From the NCBI GenBank assembly GCA_965198565.1, contig OZ240665.1:1240001-1304000 (forward strand): a stretch of DNA of 64,000 nt. Reading direction: 5' to 3'. Below, in pieces: positions 9,564 through 17,711 of this stretch. The DNA comes from LMUY01 sp965198565. GTDB lineage: Bacteria > Pseudomonadota > Alphaproteobacteria > Acetobacterales > Acetobacteraceae. The notes under the pieces are model-generated. The model was not told where the DNA came from, made no database searches, and saw only the letters and a program-made list of their open reading frames with translations. The translations under genes and the position numbers were made by a program. Within the stretch, counting starts at the first letter, position 1. The number at the start of each line of letters is the position of its first letter.

Positions 9564-9631
9564 GGATGTGCGTGATTGGCGCGGGCAGCATCGGCGGCTT
9601 GCTGACGCAACTTGGGGAGACCGCATCATGA
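9560..9631 (+). pseudogene. 23-codon remnant of a ketopantoate reductase (ApbA/PanE)-like gene
   Basis: A tiny frame starting in the stop codon of the lactonase and ending in the start codon of the next dehydrogenase. It encodes MRMCVIGAGSIGGLL followed by eight residues. The first 15 residues are the NAD(P)-binding start of the ApbA/PanE reductase family, so this is a gene reduced by in-frame deletion to its first and last codons. Both overlaps (ATGA) are kept, so translational coupling across the site would be preserved. Confidence 0.7.
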
Positions 9632-10863
9632 GCCGCCTCGCACGCTGCCACAACATCGCCGACCTGCGCGAGGCGGCCCGGCGGCGCCTGCCGCGTTTCG
9701 TGTTCGAGTTCATGGACCGGGGCACGGAGGACGAGATCGCGCTGCGCGAGAACCGCGCAGGCTTCGACCGCTTGCGGCTTCGCCCTGAGGTGCTGGTGGA
9801 CGTGTCCCGCCGCAGCCTGGCCATCGAGCTGCTTGGCAAGCCGTCCAGCCTGCCGCTGGCCATGTCGCCCACCGGTGCCGCCGGGTTGTGCTGGCACGAA
9901 GGGGAGGTGGCGTTGGCCAAGGCGGCGGCCAAGGCCGGTGTGCCATTCGCCCTGTCGACCACCGCGATCACCTCCATGGAGCGCGTCGCCCGCGTCGCCG
10001 GCGGCCGGCTCTGGTTCCAGCTCTACATGTGGCGCGACCGCGCGCTGTCCTACGAGTTGGTCGGCCGCGCGCGTGACGCCGGTTACGAGGCGCTGATCCT
10101 GACGGTGGACACGCCGGTCGGGCCGAACCGCGAATACAACCTGCGCAACGGTTTCAGCGTGCCGTTCAATCCTTCGCTGCGCTCCACCTGGGATTTGGCG
10201 TGCCATCCGGATTGGGTGATCAACACGTTGGGCAAGTATGTCCGCACCACGGGCATGCCGCGGCACGAGAACTATCCGGCCCAGTTCCAGCGCAGCATCA
10301 CCAGCGACCCGGCGACCAAGCTGGCGATGAAGAACGACTCGATGAGCTGGGCCGACATCCCGCGCTTGCGCGACATCTGGCCCGGCACGCTGATGCTCAA
10401 GGGCATCCTGCGCGCCGAAGACGCCGTCCGCGCCGCTGAACAAGGTGTGGACGCGATCATTGTGTCCAACCATGGCGGCCGCAACATGGACAGCGCGATC
10501 GCCCCGATCGACGCGCTGCCCGAGGTGGCCGCGGCCGTGGCCGGGCGCTGCACCATCCTGCTGGACAGCGGCGTACGCCGCGGCAGCGACATCGTGAAGG
10601 CGGTGGCGCTCGGCGCGGATGCGGTGCTGGTCGGACGCCCCGTGCTTTACGGCATCGCCACGGCCGGCGAGGCGGGGGCGCTGCACGCGATCGAGCTGCT
10701 GCGCAACGAGCTGGACAAGACCATGGCCTTCATGGGTTGCAACGCGATGGCCGATCTGCGGCCAGAGCACGTCACCCCTGATCGCCGCCCGGTAGCCCGG
10801 GACGAGGCGCCGCGCCTGCAGGCCGTTGTCTCCCTCTCCCGCGGGCGGGAGAGGGCGGGGTGA
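9628..10863 (+). CDS. FMN-dependent alpha-hydroxy-acid dehydrogenase (L-lactate dehydrogenase type)
   Basis: 411 residues from the ATG at 9628, which overlaps the stop of the preceding remnant. The enzyme oxidises L-2-hydroxy acids to 2-oxo acids and feeds electrons to the respiratory chain. The catalytic His/Arg pair is in IIVSNHGGRNMD (about residue 290), the FMN phosphate site in DSGVRRGSDIVKA and GADAVLVGRP, and the N-terminus RRLPRFVFEFMDRGTEDE is typical. The last dozen residues (VSLSRGRERAG) are read from a REP-like palindrome, so the natural C-terminus was extended by repeat insertion. It is the last gene of the co-oriented run begun at 6434. Confidence 0.93.
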   Translation: MSRLARCHNIADLREAARRRLPRFVFEFMDRGTEDEIALRENRAGFDRLRLRPEVLVDVSRRSLAIELLGKPSSLPLAMSPTGAAGLCWHEGEVALAKAAAKAGVPFALSTTAITSMERVARVAGGRLWFQLYMWRDRALSYELVGRARDAGYEALILTVDTPVGPNREYNLRNGFSVPFNPSLRSTWDLACHPDWVINTLGKYVRTTGMPRHENYPAQFQRSITSDPATKLAMKNDSMSWADIPRLRDIWPGTLMLKGILRAEDAVRAAEQGVDAIIVSNHGGRNMDSAIAPIDALPEVAAAVAGRCTILLDSGVRRGSDIVKAVALGADAVLVGRPVLYGIATAGEAGALHAIELLRNELDKTMAFMGCNAMADLRPEHVTPDRRPVARDEAPRLQAVVSLSRGRERAG

Positions 10864-10870
10864 GGGTGCG
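10831..10870. repeat. REP-like palindrome (CCCTCTCCC/GGGAGAGGG)
   Basis: TCCCTCTCCCGCGGGCGGGA followed by GAGGGCGGGGTGAGGGTG. The first member of a family otherwise found only beyond 40 kb here. It overlaps the end of the hydroxyacid dehydrogenase gene and lies between convergent genes, where the stem could also end transcription. Confidence 0.85.
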
Positions 10871-10883
10871 AAAGCTGCCGGCC

Positions 10884-11996
10884 TTAGGGAGAGGCAGTCC
10901 CGAAGCGGTCGATGCGGAACGGCGCAATCGGTAGCGGGCTTGCTCCGGTCAGCGCCAGTTCAGCCAGCAACTCTCCAACGATCGGGCCGAGTTGGAAGCC
11001 ATGCCCGGAGAAGCCAAAGGCATGCAGCAGGCCCGGGTAGCGCGTGGACGGGCCGATCACCGGGATGCGGTCCGGCATGAAGCCCTCGATCCCCGCCCAG
11101 GCTCGCACCAGCGGCACCGCGGCAAGGTGCGGGAACAAGGAGGTCGCAGTCTCGGCGCTGATGCGCAGCTCGTTGAAATCCAACTCCGTGTCGTCGCCGG
11201 TGATCGCGGCGCGATGACCGCCGCCGACGAGTACGGTGCCATTGCCAACCTGCTTCAGGGTTAGCTTGCGGCCGATTGTCTGCACCACGGGCTGAAGGAA
11301 GTGCGGAGTGCGGGCAGTCACCATCATCATTGGCGCTTCCTGCTGCAGCGGCACCGAGTTTCCGGTCTGCGCGGCGAGCGCACCGCCCCAGGCACCGGCG
11401 CAATTCACCACCAGCGGCGTGGTGATCCCCTCCCCTGGCGTCCGCACTGTCCAGCCCTGCCCGTCATGGGACAATCCGGTGACTGCGGCGCCCTCCTGCA
11501 CAGTCACCCCGGCTGCCTCGCCGCGGCGGCGGTAGGCGGACACGGTGCGCATCGGGTTCGCCGATCCGTCGGTCTCGGAGTACAGTGCGGCGGCGATGCC
11601 AGGCGAGAGCGCCGGTGCCAGGCTGCGCAGCTCATTGCCGCGCACGACCCGCTCGAACTCGTAGCCCAGCGCCGCAGTCTGCGCTGCCCGGGCCTCGATC
11701 ACGGCAAGCTCGCGGTCGTTCTCTGCCAGCAGCAGGTGACCGCCGGCATGGAACTCCACGTCCTCGCCGAGCAGGTCGGGGAGCTGGCGCCAGCGCTCCA
11801 GCGCGGCTGCGGCCAGCGGCAGCTCGGCGAGGTGACGATTGGTGCTGCGAACGCCGCCCGCATTCGCGCCGGAGGCGTGCCGGCCCACCGTGCCGCGCTC
11901 CAGCAGCACCGGTCGCAGGCCCCGCAGGGCCAAATGCAGCGCGGTGGCACAGCCATGGAGGCCACCGCCGATCACCACGGCGTCCGCGGTCCGCAT
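10884..11996 (-). CDS. FAD-dependent oxidoreductase, DAO family (amine dehydrogenase catalytic subunit)
   Basis: 370 residues; the ATG at 11996 overlaps the stop of the upstream FAD/NAD subunit. It begins TADAVVIGGGLHGCATALHL, the FAD motif, and ends with AGIEGFMPDRIPVIGPSTRY and GFSGHGFQLGP, typical of the sarcosine oxidase beta/opine oxidase B group. With the two upstream genes it forms the familiar three-subunit amine dehydrogenase arrangement (HcnABC, opine oxidase, D-hydroxyproline dehydrogenase). This subunit would bind the imino or amino acid. The exact substrate is not readable. Confidence 0.9.
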   Translation of the reverse strand: MRTADAVVIGGGLHGCATALHLALRGLRPVLLERGTVGRHASGANAGGVRSTNRHLAELPLAAAALERWRQLPDLLGEDVEFHAGGHLLLAENDRELAVIEARAAQTAALGYEFERVVRGNELRSLAPALSPGIAAALYSETDGSANPMRTVSAYRRRGEAAGVTVQEGAAVTGLSHDGQGWTVRTPGEGITTPLVVNCAGAWGGALAAQTGNSVPLQQEAPMMMVTARTPHFLQPVVQTIGRKLTLKQVGNGTVLVGGGHRAAITGDDTELDFNELRISAETATSLFPHLAAVPLVRAWAGIEGFMPDRIPVIGPSTRYPGLLHAFGFSGHGFQLGPIVGELLAELALTGASPLPIAPFRIDRFGTASP

Positions 11997-13363
11997 CAGA
12001 ATGCGTCTGCGAGCATGCCGAGCCGCACCGGCCTGATCGGCGGCCGCACTCGAGGCGGCAGGCAGGCGTGCGGCGGCAATCCATGCGCGTCGGCGGTCAG
12101 CCGTGCCAGTGCCGCACCACATTGGCGGCCGCCGCACGGACCCATGCCGCAGCGGGTGACCGCCTTGACCGCGTTGGCATCGGGTCCGGACGCCCGCGCC
12201 GCCTGGCGCACCTGCCCGGCGGTGACGCTCTCGCAGCGGCACACCACCACGTCATCGGCGGGCGATAGCAGGTCGCGCGCCGGCCTGAACCAGCGATCGA
12301 GCAATGGTCGCACCCGCAGCTCCCGCTCGAGCGCCGCATGGATTGAGCCTGCTTGGCGGTCACGTTCCGCCGCCTCGATTTTCCCCAGGTCGGCCGCGAT
12401 CGCTAAAGCGCAAAGCCGCCCACGCAACGTCGCCGCCACTGCCCCAGCAATGCCGGCACCATCGCCCGCGACGAACACGGCAGGGTCGGCCGAACAGCCC
12501 CAGCGGTCCACCACTGGCGACAGCGCGACCTGATCATCATCCCAGCGCATCGGCAGACCGAGCGACCGCACGGCCTGGAGATCCGGCGTCACGCCGAAAT
12601 GCACCAGGAGCAGGTCGGTGGCGATCACCTCGCTGCTCCCGGCGCGATCGATCCGCACCGCCGACACCCGCTCGTTGCCCACCGCCGCCAACGCGCTCAC
12701 CCCGTGGACCTGCCGGACGCCGTGTCGCCGCAGGCGCGCCAGCAGGCCGAGGCCCTGGCGCAGCGTCGGGTGGGTCGCGAACTGCGGGCGCGCGGCAAAG
12801 GCCGCTTGCACCCTTGTCGCCACGCGGGTGGTTTCCGCCACGGCTGCGACGTCGACCCCGGCGTCGAGCAATTGCACCGCGACCAACAGCAGCAGCGGCC
12901 CCGTTCCGGCCAGCACCACCCGCCCAGCCGGCAGCAGCCCACCCGCCTTCATCATGATCTGCGCGGCGCCTGCCGTCATGACGCCGGGCAGCGTCCAGCC
13001 GGGAAAGGCGACGGGACGCTCAACTGCGCCGGTGGCCAGCACCAAGCGCTGCGCCCGCACGGTGCCCCCGGCTGAACAATTCAGGATACCACCCGGCCCA
13101 ACGCGCCAAACCTGGGTGCCTGGCCGGTATTCCGCGCCGGAGCGGCGGAACTCGGCGATCAGCCGTGCACCGGCTGCGTAGTCCGCCCCGAGGATCGCGC
13201 GCTGCGCGTGGGAGGCCGCCTCCGACCCGCGATAAATCTGCCCGCCCGGCGCAGGCTGCTCGTCCACCAACACGGTGTCGAGCCCCAGCCGGGCGGCCGT
13301 GGCAGCCGCGGCAAGACCAGCGGGTCCAGCGCCGACCACCGCGAGGTCACGCAGCGCCGTCAC
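11996..13363 (-). CDS. FAD/NAD oxidoreductase subunit with C-terminal BFD-type Fe-S domain (HcnB/OoxA-like)
   Basis: 455 residues. The N-terminal half holds two Rossmann motifs (LAVVGAGPAGLAAAATAARL and GRVVLAGTGPLLLLVAVQLL) in a pyridine-nucleotide disulphide reductase fold. The C-terminal part has the bacterioferritin-associated-ferredoxin-like pattern CRCES then CGMGPCGGRQC, expected to bind a [2Fe-2S] cluster. This is the electron-relay subunit of heterotrimeric amine dehydrogenases. It overlaps the small 2Fe-2S gene upstream by 17 bases and the DAO subunit downstream by four. Confidence 0.92.
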   Translation of the reverse strand: MTALRDLAVVGAGPAGLAAAATAARLGLDTVLVDEQPAPGGQIYRGSEAASHAQRAILGADYAAGARLIAEFRRSGAEYRPGTQVWRVGPGGILNCSAGGTVRAQRLVLATGAVERPVAFPGWTLPGVMTAGAAQIMMKAGGLLPAGRVVLAGTGPLLLLVAVQLLDAGVDVAAVAETTRVATRVQAAFAARPQFATHPTLRQGLGLLARLRRHGVRQVHGVSALAAVGNERVSAVRIDRAGSSEVIATDLLLVHFGVTPDLQAVRSLGLPMRWDDDQVALSPVVDRWGCSADPAVFVAGDGAGIAGAVAATLRGRLCALAIAADLGKIEAAERDRQAGSIHAALERELRVRPLLDRWFRPARDLLSPADDVVVCRCESVTAGQVRQAARASGPDANAVKAVTRCGMGPCGGRQCGAALARLTADAHGLPPHACLPPRVRPPIRPVRLGMLADAF

Positions 13364-13703
13364 CCCCGAGGCTGACCTGCATGCCTTGACGCAGCGGGAT
13401 CAGGCAGGTCTGGCAGTCCGGCACGCTGTCCACCGTGGCGAGGCACTGGTGGCAGGCGCCCATCATGCAGTATGGCCCCCGCGGTTCCCCCTCCGCGGGG
13501 GCACGGCTGATTGCATTATAGCCGGCCAGCAGCAGCGCCCCGGCGACGCTGCATCCCGCAGGCGCCTGGGCCGGCACGCCGTCCACCGTGTAGCTGAGCT
13601 GCGCCGCCGCAGCCTCGAGCGGCCGGAAGCCAGCGCTCAGCCCTCGATCTTTCGCTGCCTCCGGCGGGTCCGTCCGGCACGAGGTGCGTTGGCCAGGTCC
13701 CAA
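13347..13703 (-). CDS. (2Fe-2S)-binding small subunit of the amine dehydrogenase (HcnA-like)
   Basis: The recognisable protein runs from YTVDGVPAQAPAG through GPYCMMGACHQCLATVDS to CQTCLIPLRQGM, a plant-ferredoxin-like [2Fe-2S] domain of about 95 residues with the four cysteines spaced as in HcnA and hydroxyproline dehydrogenase gamma subunits. No ATG or GTG lies at the expected place. The TTG at 13703 is used here; a CTG at 13640 overlapping a stop codon would give a more usual 97-residue product. The 5' side abuts a truncated binding-protein gene, so the native start may have been lost in a deletion. Confidence 0.75.
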   Translation of the reverse strand: MGPGQRTSCRTDPPEAAKDRGLSAGFRPLEAAAAQLSYTVDGVPAQAPAGCSVAGALLLAGYNAISRAPAEGEPRGPYCMMGACHQCLATVDSVPDCQTCLIPLRQGMQVSLGGDGAA

Positions 13704-13741
13704 TCCACTCGCGCGAGGGTGGCGATGGTCCGGCCTATAGA

Positions 13742-13861
13742 TCACGCGCGCCGCAACTCGCCACCGAAGCTGCCGACGATCAGCGTCGTTTGCGCCGTGG
13801 ACGGTACGGCCGCCGTGCAGAGGCCGAGCAAGGCCGCAGTCAAGAGAAGCGCACGCCGCAT
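13742..13861 (-). pseudogene. Truncated ABC binding protein: signal peptide and first strand only
   Basis: 39 residues: a clear signal peptide (MRRALLLTAALLGLCTAAV, cleavage after STAQ) followed by TTLIVGSFGGELRRA and a TGA. That sequence is how polyamine-type (PotD-like) binding proteins begin. The remaining 300 residues are missing; the frame after the stop runs into the region before the 2Fe-2S subunit. A matching permease remnant is at 14380, so a whole transporter seems to have been lost here. Confidence 0.7.
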
Positions 13862-13938
13862 GGTACCGCTGCCTCCATAGGAATGAATGCGTATGCAGAT
13901 GATCATGCACCCGCACCCGGTGTCCATGGCTATCTGCG

Positions 13939-14295
13939 CTACCTCGCCGCCACCATGATCATTTCGACCTTGAGATCCGGCTTGCCCATCGCCACCACGC
14001 AGGCACAGGCCCGCGAGGGCGGGTTCGCCGGGTCGATCCAAGCGTCCCACACCACGTTCACTTCATCAAAGTAACGGATGTCGGACAGCCAAATCTGCGT
14101 CGCCAGCAGCTTGGACTTGTCGGTTCCCAGGCTGGCCAGCCGCTGGTCAACCGTGGCCAGGATCTGCCGCGCCTGGTCCGCCGCCGAAAGTGCCGGATCG
14201 TATGGCTTGTTTGGAGTTGTCGTGACGTAGATCGTGTCGTTGTGGACTACCATCTCGCTCGACCGTGAGCCGGGATTGATACGCTCAATTGTCAT
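13939..14295 (-). CDS. RidA/YjgF family protein
   Basis: 118 residues, the normal size for the family, a trimer that hydrolyses reactive enamines or imines released by amino-acid oxidising enzymes. The C-terminal block SRACACVVAMGKPDLKVEM holds the arginine and the closing strand of the active site; the middle has QARQILATVDQRLA. Its presence beside an amine dehydrogenase set fits removal of the imine product. The start at 14295 is the first ATG of the frame and faces away from the plus-strand genes. Confidence 0.92.
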   Translation of the reverse strand: MTIERINPGSRSSEMVVHNDTIYVTTTPNKPYDPALSAADQARQILATVDQRLASLGTDKSKLLATQIWLSDIRYFDEVNVVWDAWIDPANPPSRACACVVAMGKPDLKVEMIMVAAR

Positions 14296-14379
14296 GGGCA
14301 GCCTCTGTTCCGTTGGCCGGTGTTGATGGTGGCCGATCTATCTGCAAAGGTATGCAGGACGCAAGCAGGAGGGCACCAT

Positions 14380-14582
14380 TGAGCTACGTCGTGCGGCGCG
14401 TGACAATCTTCGTGGCGCCGCGAGCCCTCACCACCCTGCACGTTCAGATGTTCGAATACATCGACCTCATGACGGACACCTTGAAGGCCGCCATTCCAAC
14501 GGTGCCCATCGTGGCCAAGGGTGGCATGATGCTGCTGCTGGGCCACATCTGCGGCATGAACTGTCTGCTGATCGGCCGCTGA
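14380..14582 (+). pseudogene. Remnant of a PotC-type ABC permease, C-terminus
   Basis: About 65 codons reading VTIFVAPRALTTLHVQMFEY then ID, and ending in LLIGR. The segment follows the C-terminal end of polyamine-type permeases (normally a threonine/valine-rich strand, TLPVxMFEYI, then a last membrane helix), but charge and hydrophobicity of the last helix are disturbed. No upstream membrane segments remain. It ends immediately before the amidohydrolase start. Confidence 0.6.
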
Positions 14583-15437
14583 ATGCCTGCACTGCCGCGA
14601 CTGCAGGTGCCACCGGGCGCCTGGGACACGCATCTGCACGTGTTTGACCCACGCTTTCCCGTCAGGGCTGATGCGGTGTTCCAGCCGCCGGTGGCCACTG
14701 CCAGGGACTACGCGGCCGTACAGCACCGTTTGGGAACGGAGCGGGCGCTGGTGGTGCAGTCCTCGGCGCATGGGACGGACCACGCCGGGCTGTTGGACGC
14801 GATCGCCACGCTGGGCGCGGGGGCCTGCGGCATTGCCATGGTGGACGCCGCCGTGCCTGACGCGGAGCTGCGCCGGCTGGCACGGGGCGGCGTGCGGGGC
14901 GCGCGGTTCCTGATGGTACCGGGCGGCGTACTGTCTTGGAGCGAGCTGGAGCCCCTCGCTGCGCGCATCCAGCAGGTCGGCTGGCACGTCAACCTCCAGT
15001 TGGACGGCCATGAGCTGGCAGACCGGGCTGGCCTCATCGAACGGCTGCCCGGCCAAGTCATCATCGACCATCTTGGCATGTTCGGCCGCCCGGTGCGGGA
15101 CGACAATCCCTCGGTCACGGCCTTGCTGCGCCTCTTGGACACTGGACGGATCTGGGTAAAGCTGTCCGCTCCGTATGCCGGCGGCGGCATGGGCGCCCCG
15201 CCGTATCCCGCGGCCGGTCGCCTGGCCCGCACCTTGGTGCGCCACGCGCCTGAACGGCTGATGTGGGGCAGCAACTGGCCGCATCCGTTCACCACCCAGG
15301 TGCGCGGGCTGCCGGCGGAGGACGACGCCATGCTGTTGGACCTGCTACTGGTTTGGACAGACGACGCGCATGTCCGCCAGCGCATCCTGGTGGACAACCC
15401 GGCAATCTTGTTCGGTACTGGGCCGAGACTCGTCTAA
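14583..15437 (+). CDS. Amidohydrolase-2 family (2-pyrone-4,6-dicarboxylate lactonase-like)
   Basis: 284 residues, start ATG at 14583 directly after the stop of the preceding remnant. It is a TIM-barrel hydrolase: GAWDTHLHVFDPRFP carries the HxH metal motif at residues 18-20, VIIDHLGMFGRP the strand-5 region, and ERLMWGSNWPHP the C-terminal SNWPHP motif of the 2-pyrone-4,6-dicarboxylate lactonase group. Relatives open lactones made during oxidation of aromatic or sugar acids. The LacI regulator gene follows by 15 bases and probably shares its transcript. Confidence 0.9.
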   Translation: MPALPRLQVPPGAWDTHLHVFDPRFPVRADAVFQPPVATARDYAAVQHRLGTERALVVQSSAHGTDHAGLLDAIATLGAGACGIAMVDAAVPDAELRRLARGGVRGARFLMVPGGVLSWSELEPLAARIQQVGWHVNLQLDGHELADRAGLIERLPGQVIIDHLGMFGRPVRDDNPSVTALLRLLDTGRIWVKLSAPYAGGGMGAPPYPAAGRLARTLVRHAPERLMWGSNWPHPFTTQVRGLPAEDDAMLLDLLLVWTDDAHVRQRILVDNPAILFGTGPRLV

Positions 15438-15452
15438 GCTACCGGCCTACCA

Positions 15453-16502
15453 ATGCGGAGTGGAACATTGAGAACGGCGCACACCGCCAGGGTGACCTCG
15501 TTGGACGTCGCCAGGCTGGCCGGGGTGTCGCAGTCCGCGGTCTCCCGCGCGTTGACGCCTGGCGCCAGCATCTCTGCCGACATGCGGCGGCGGGTCATGG
15601 AAGCCGCCGAGGCGCTCGGCTACACGCCCAACGTGTTCGCGCGCAGCCTCATCACCCGGCGCTCCGACCTCATCGGCGTGGTGATGGGCGAGGTGACCAG
15701 CGCCTTCTATGCCGAGGTGCTGGACCGGCTGGGCCGTTCGCTGCAGGAGCGCGGACAGCGCGTGCTGTTCGCCGGCGCGCCGCTGGATGCTGGACCGGAC
15801 CAAGCGGTGGGTGAGCTGCTGCAGTACCATGTGGCCGGCATCGTCATCACCTCGGCCACCCTGTCCCGAGACGTCGCAGCCCGCTGCGCTGCCGCCGGGG
15901 CTCCCGTGGTGTTGCTGAACCGCAAGCCGCCCCAGGGCGAAGCCAGTTCGGTCCGTTGCGACAGCGTGAACGGCGGCTTCCTGGCCGGTGATCTGCTGGC
16001 ACGTGCAGGACACCAACGCTTCGCCTTTATCGGCGGCCTGCCAGGCGCTTTCAGCAGCAAAGAGCGCGAGCGCGGCTTCGCCCAGGCCCTCTCCAGGCAT
16101 GGCAAGGCGATCACCGTCCGCGCTGAGGGCGGGTTCACGTATGGGGGTGGCTTTGCCGTTGCGCGCGAGCTGCTGCAGAGCAGCGCGCCGCCGGACGCCA
16201 TCTTCTGCGGCAGCGACGAGATGGCATTGGGCGCCGTCGACGCAACGCGGGTGCTGGGCTTGCGCGTCCCGAAGGACGTTTCGGTCATCGGCTTCGACGA
16301 CATCCCGGCCGCCGCCTGGGAAGGCTACCGTTTGACCACCATCCGCCAGCCGGTCGAGCGAATGGTAGAACGCACGCTGGAAATCCTGTTCGGGCAGATC
16401 GAGCGGCCCGGTAGCAAGCGCGTGGTGCAGCAGATCGCGGGCGAGCTGGTGGTGCGCAGTTCGTCGCGGCTGCCGGCCGGGCAACTGGCAGCCACAGGCT
16501 GA
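15453..16502 (+). CDS. LacI-family transcriptional regulator
   Basis: 349 residues with an N-terminal helix-turn-helix (SLDVARLAGVSQSAVSRAL, hinge EALGYTPNVFARSL) and a periplasmic-binding-protein-like effector domain ending near residue 340 (DVSVIGFDDIPAAAW). It would repress a catabolic set until a sugar acid or related ligand binds. Its position at the end of the 6.4-15.5 kb catabolic region makes those genes the obvious targets. A clear operator was not found by eye. Confidence 0.93.
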   Translation: MRSGTLRTAHTARVTSLDVARLAGVSQSAVSRALTPGASISADMRRRVMEAAEALGYTPNVFARSLITRRSDLIGVVMGEVTSAFYAEVLDRLGRSLQERGQRVLFAGAPLDAGPDQAVGELLQYHVAGIVITSATLSRDVAARCAAAGAPVVLLNRKPPQGEASSVRCDSVNGGFLAGDLLARAGHQRFAFIGGLPGAFSSKERERGFAQALSRHGKAITVRAEGGFTYGGGFAVARELLQSSAPPDAIFCGSDEMALGAVDATRVLGLRVPKDVSVIGFDDIPAAAWEGYRLTTIRQPVERMVERTLEILFGQIERPGSKRVVQQIAGELVVRSSSRLPAGQLAATG

Positions 16503-16798
16503 CGGCAAGCCGCCGGGTGTGCCGATCGCAGCCCTCGTTGCAAAGCCGCCGTGCTGACCGCTGGTCTCCGCCATCTTGGCTGCGGCCGACGCGCCTTGTC
16601 GCAGCGGCCGTCCCATCCAGTCCCGCTGCGATACCACTCCAGCAGTCGCCAACTCTTTCAACGCCCACCACACGAACGCCAGGGATGCTGTCAAACAAGG
16701 CTTGGTTTCTCATCTCCTGAGGTGCGGGGAGCCGAGCCCCACTTCAACCCTTGTCACCTGCACCGAGAACCAGACAGGACCGAGTTAGCCGGTCGGGA
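16503..16798. other. No recognisable gene
   Basis: 296 bases between the LacI gene and the epimerase fragment. Frames are open on both strands but none has a familiar motif or a ribosome site; the stretch may hold debris of the same kind as the following 2.5 kb. Confidence 0.5.
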
Positions 16799-17176
16799 TT
16801 ATGTCCGCCCTCTGCCCACCAGATGCTGGTAAAGCTCAGCCAATCCGTCGTCCAGGCTCACCATGGGTTGAAAGCCGCGATCAGCGGCTGCTGACGAGGT
16901 CACCAGAGGCCCGAGATGGCTATCGTTCCAAGCCGGTGGCCCATACTCGAGCGCCAATTCCGGGATCAACCGCTGGACCCGTTGCGCGAGTTCCGCTTCC
17001 GACACGTAGGTGCCGCCGGTCACGTTGTAGACCCAACGCGGCAAGTGTTCTCTGGCCAAAGCGAGCATCACCGCGCGCGCAGCGTCCTCCACATGGATGT
17101 ATTGGCGGAAACTACTTCCCTGCGCCGCCACGTGCGCCCGGCGTTCCGCAAGACCGGCTTGGATCATCACCGTCAA
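16799..17176 (-). pseudogene. NAD-dependent epimerase/dehydratase, C-terminal fragment
   Basis: 125 residues corresponding to the last third of an extended short-chain dehydrogenase: FRQYIHVEDAARAVMLALA, then WVYNVTGGTYVSEAELAQ and a closing helix (GLAELYQHLVG). The nucleotide-binding GxxGxxG half and the YxxxK active site are missing; at about 17176 the sequence changes into a Rieske oxygenase fragment on the other strand. It cannot be a working enzyme. Confidence 0.8.
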
Positions 17177-17711
17177 GGCGCAGGCGGTCTACCATCTGCC
17201 GTGGACGCACCCGTTCCTGAACTCGGTCTCCTCCATGGCCAACCATTATAGCGTGATCGAGGAGCCGATCGCCGGCCAGGGCAGCGACCTCTACGAGCGC
17301 GACGAGGCGGGCCACGACGCGCTTCCCACCTTCTCCGGGCTCAGCGAACATTGGCGGGTGCGGGCCGAATATCCCTCGCTTCTCCCAAACATGCTGCTGG
17401 GCGTGCACGTGGACCACATCACCGTGTGGGGCATCTACCCGGTGGGCGTCGACCGAGCGCTGAAGCGGGTGTTTTTCTTCTACGCCGGAGACGCCGCGCT
17501 TGCTCCCGATCTCGCCGCAAGCCGCGCCGTGGTCGAGGCGAATTTGCGCTCCATCAACCTTGAGGATGTCGGCGTGGTGGAAAGCATGCAACGCGGCCGC
17601 GCCTCACCCGGCTACGTGGACGCGCATTTCTCGCCCTATCACGAGGGCTGCATCCATTCGTTCGAGCGCCGGATCGCCAACGCCATCGGTGCGGGCTTAG
17701 GATTTGCTTGA
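17177..17711 (+). pseudogene. Aromatic ring-hydroxylating (Rieske) oxygenase alpha subunit, C-terminal fragment
   Basis: About 175 codons matching the catalytic domain end of Rieske oxygenase large subunits: LSEHWRVRAEYPSLLPNMLL, HVDHITVWGIYPVGVDRAL, then VVESMQRGRASPGYV and HFSPYHEGCIHSFER. The Rieske iron-sulphur domain and most iron ligands are absent. The left border is the junction with the epimerase piece; the right end overlaps the next fragment by eight bases. Confidence 0.85.

Noticed and set aside
16447..16694. Minus-strand frame after the LacI gene
   Set aside because: Some hydrophobic residues at its start but no family, no ribosome site, and the rest is antisense to the regulator.
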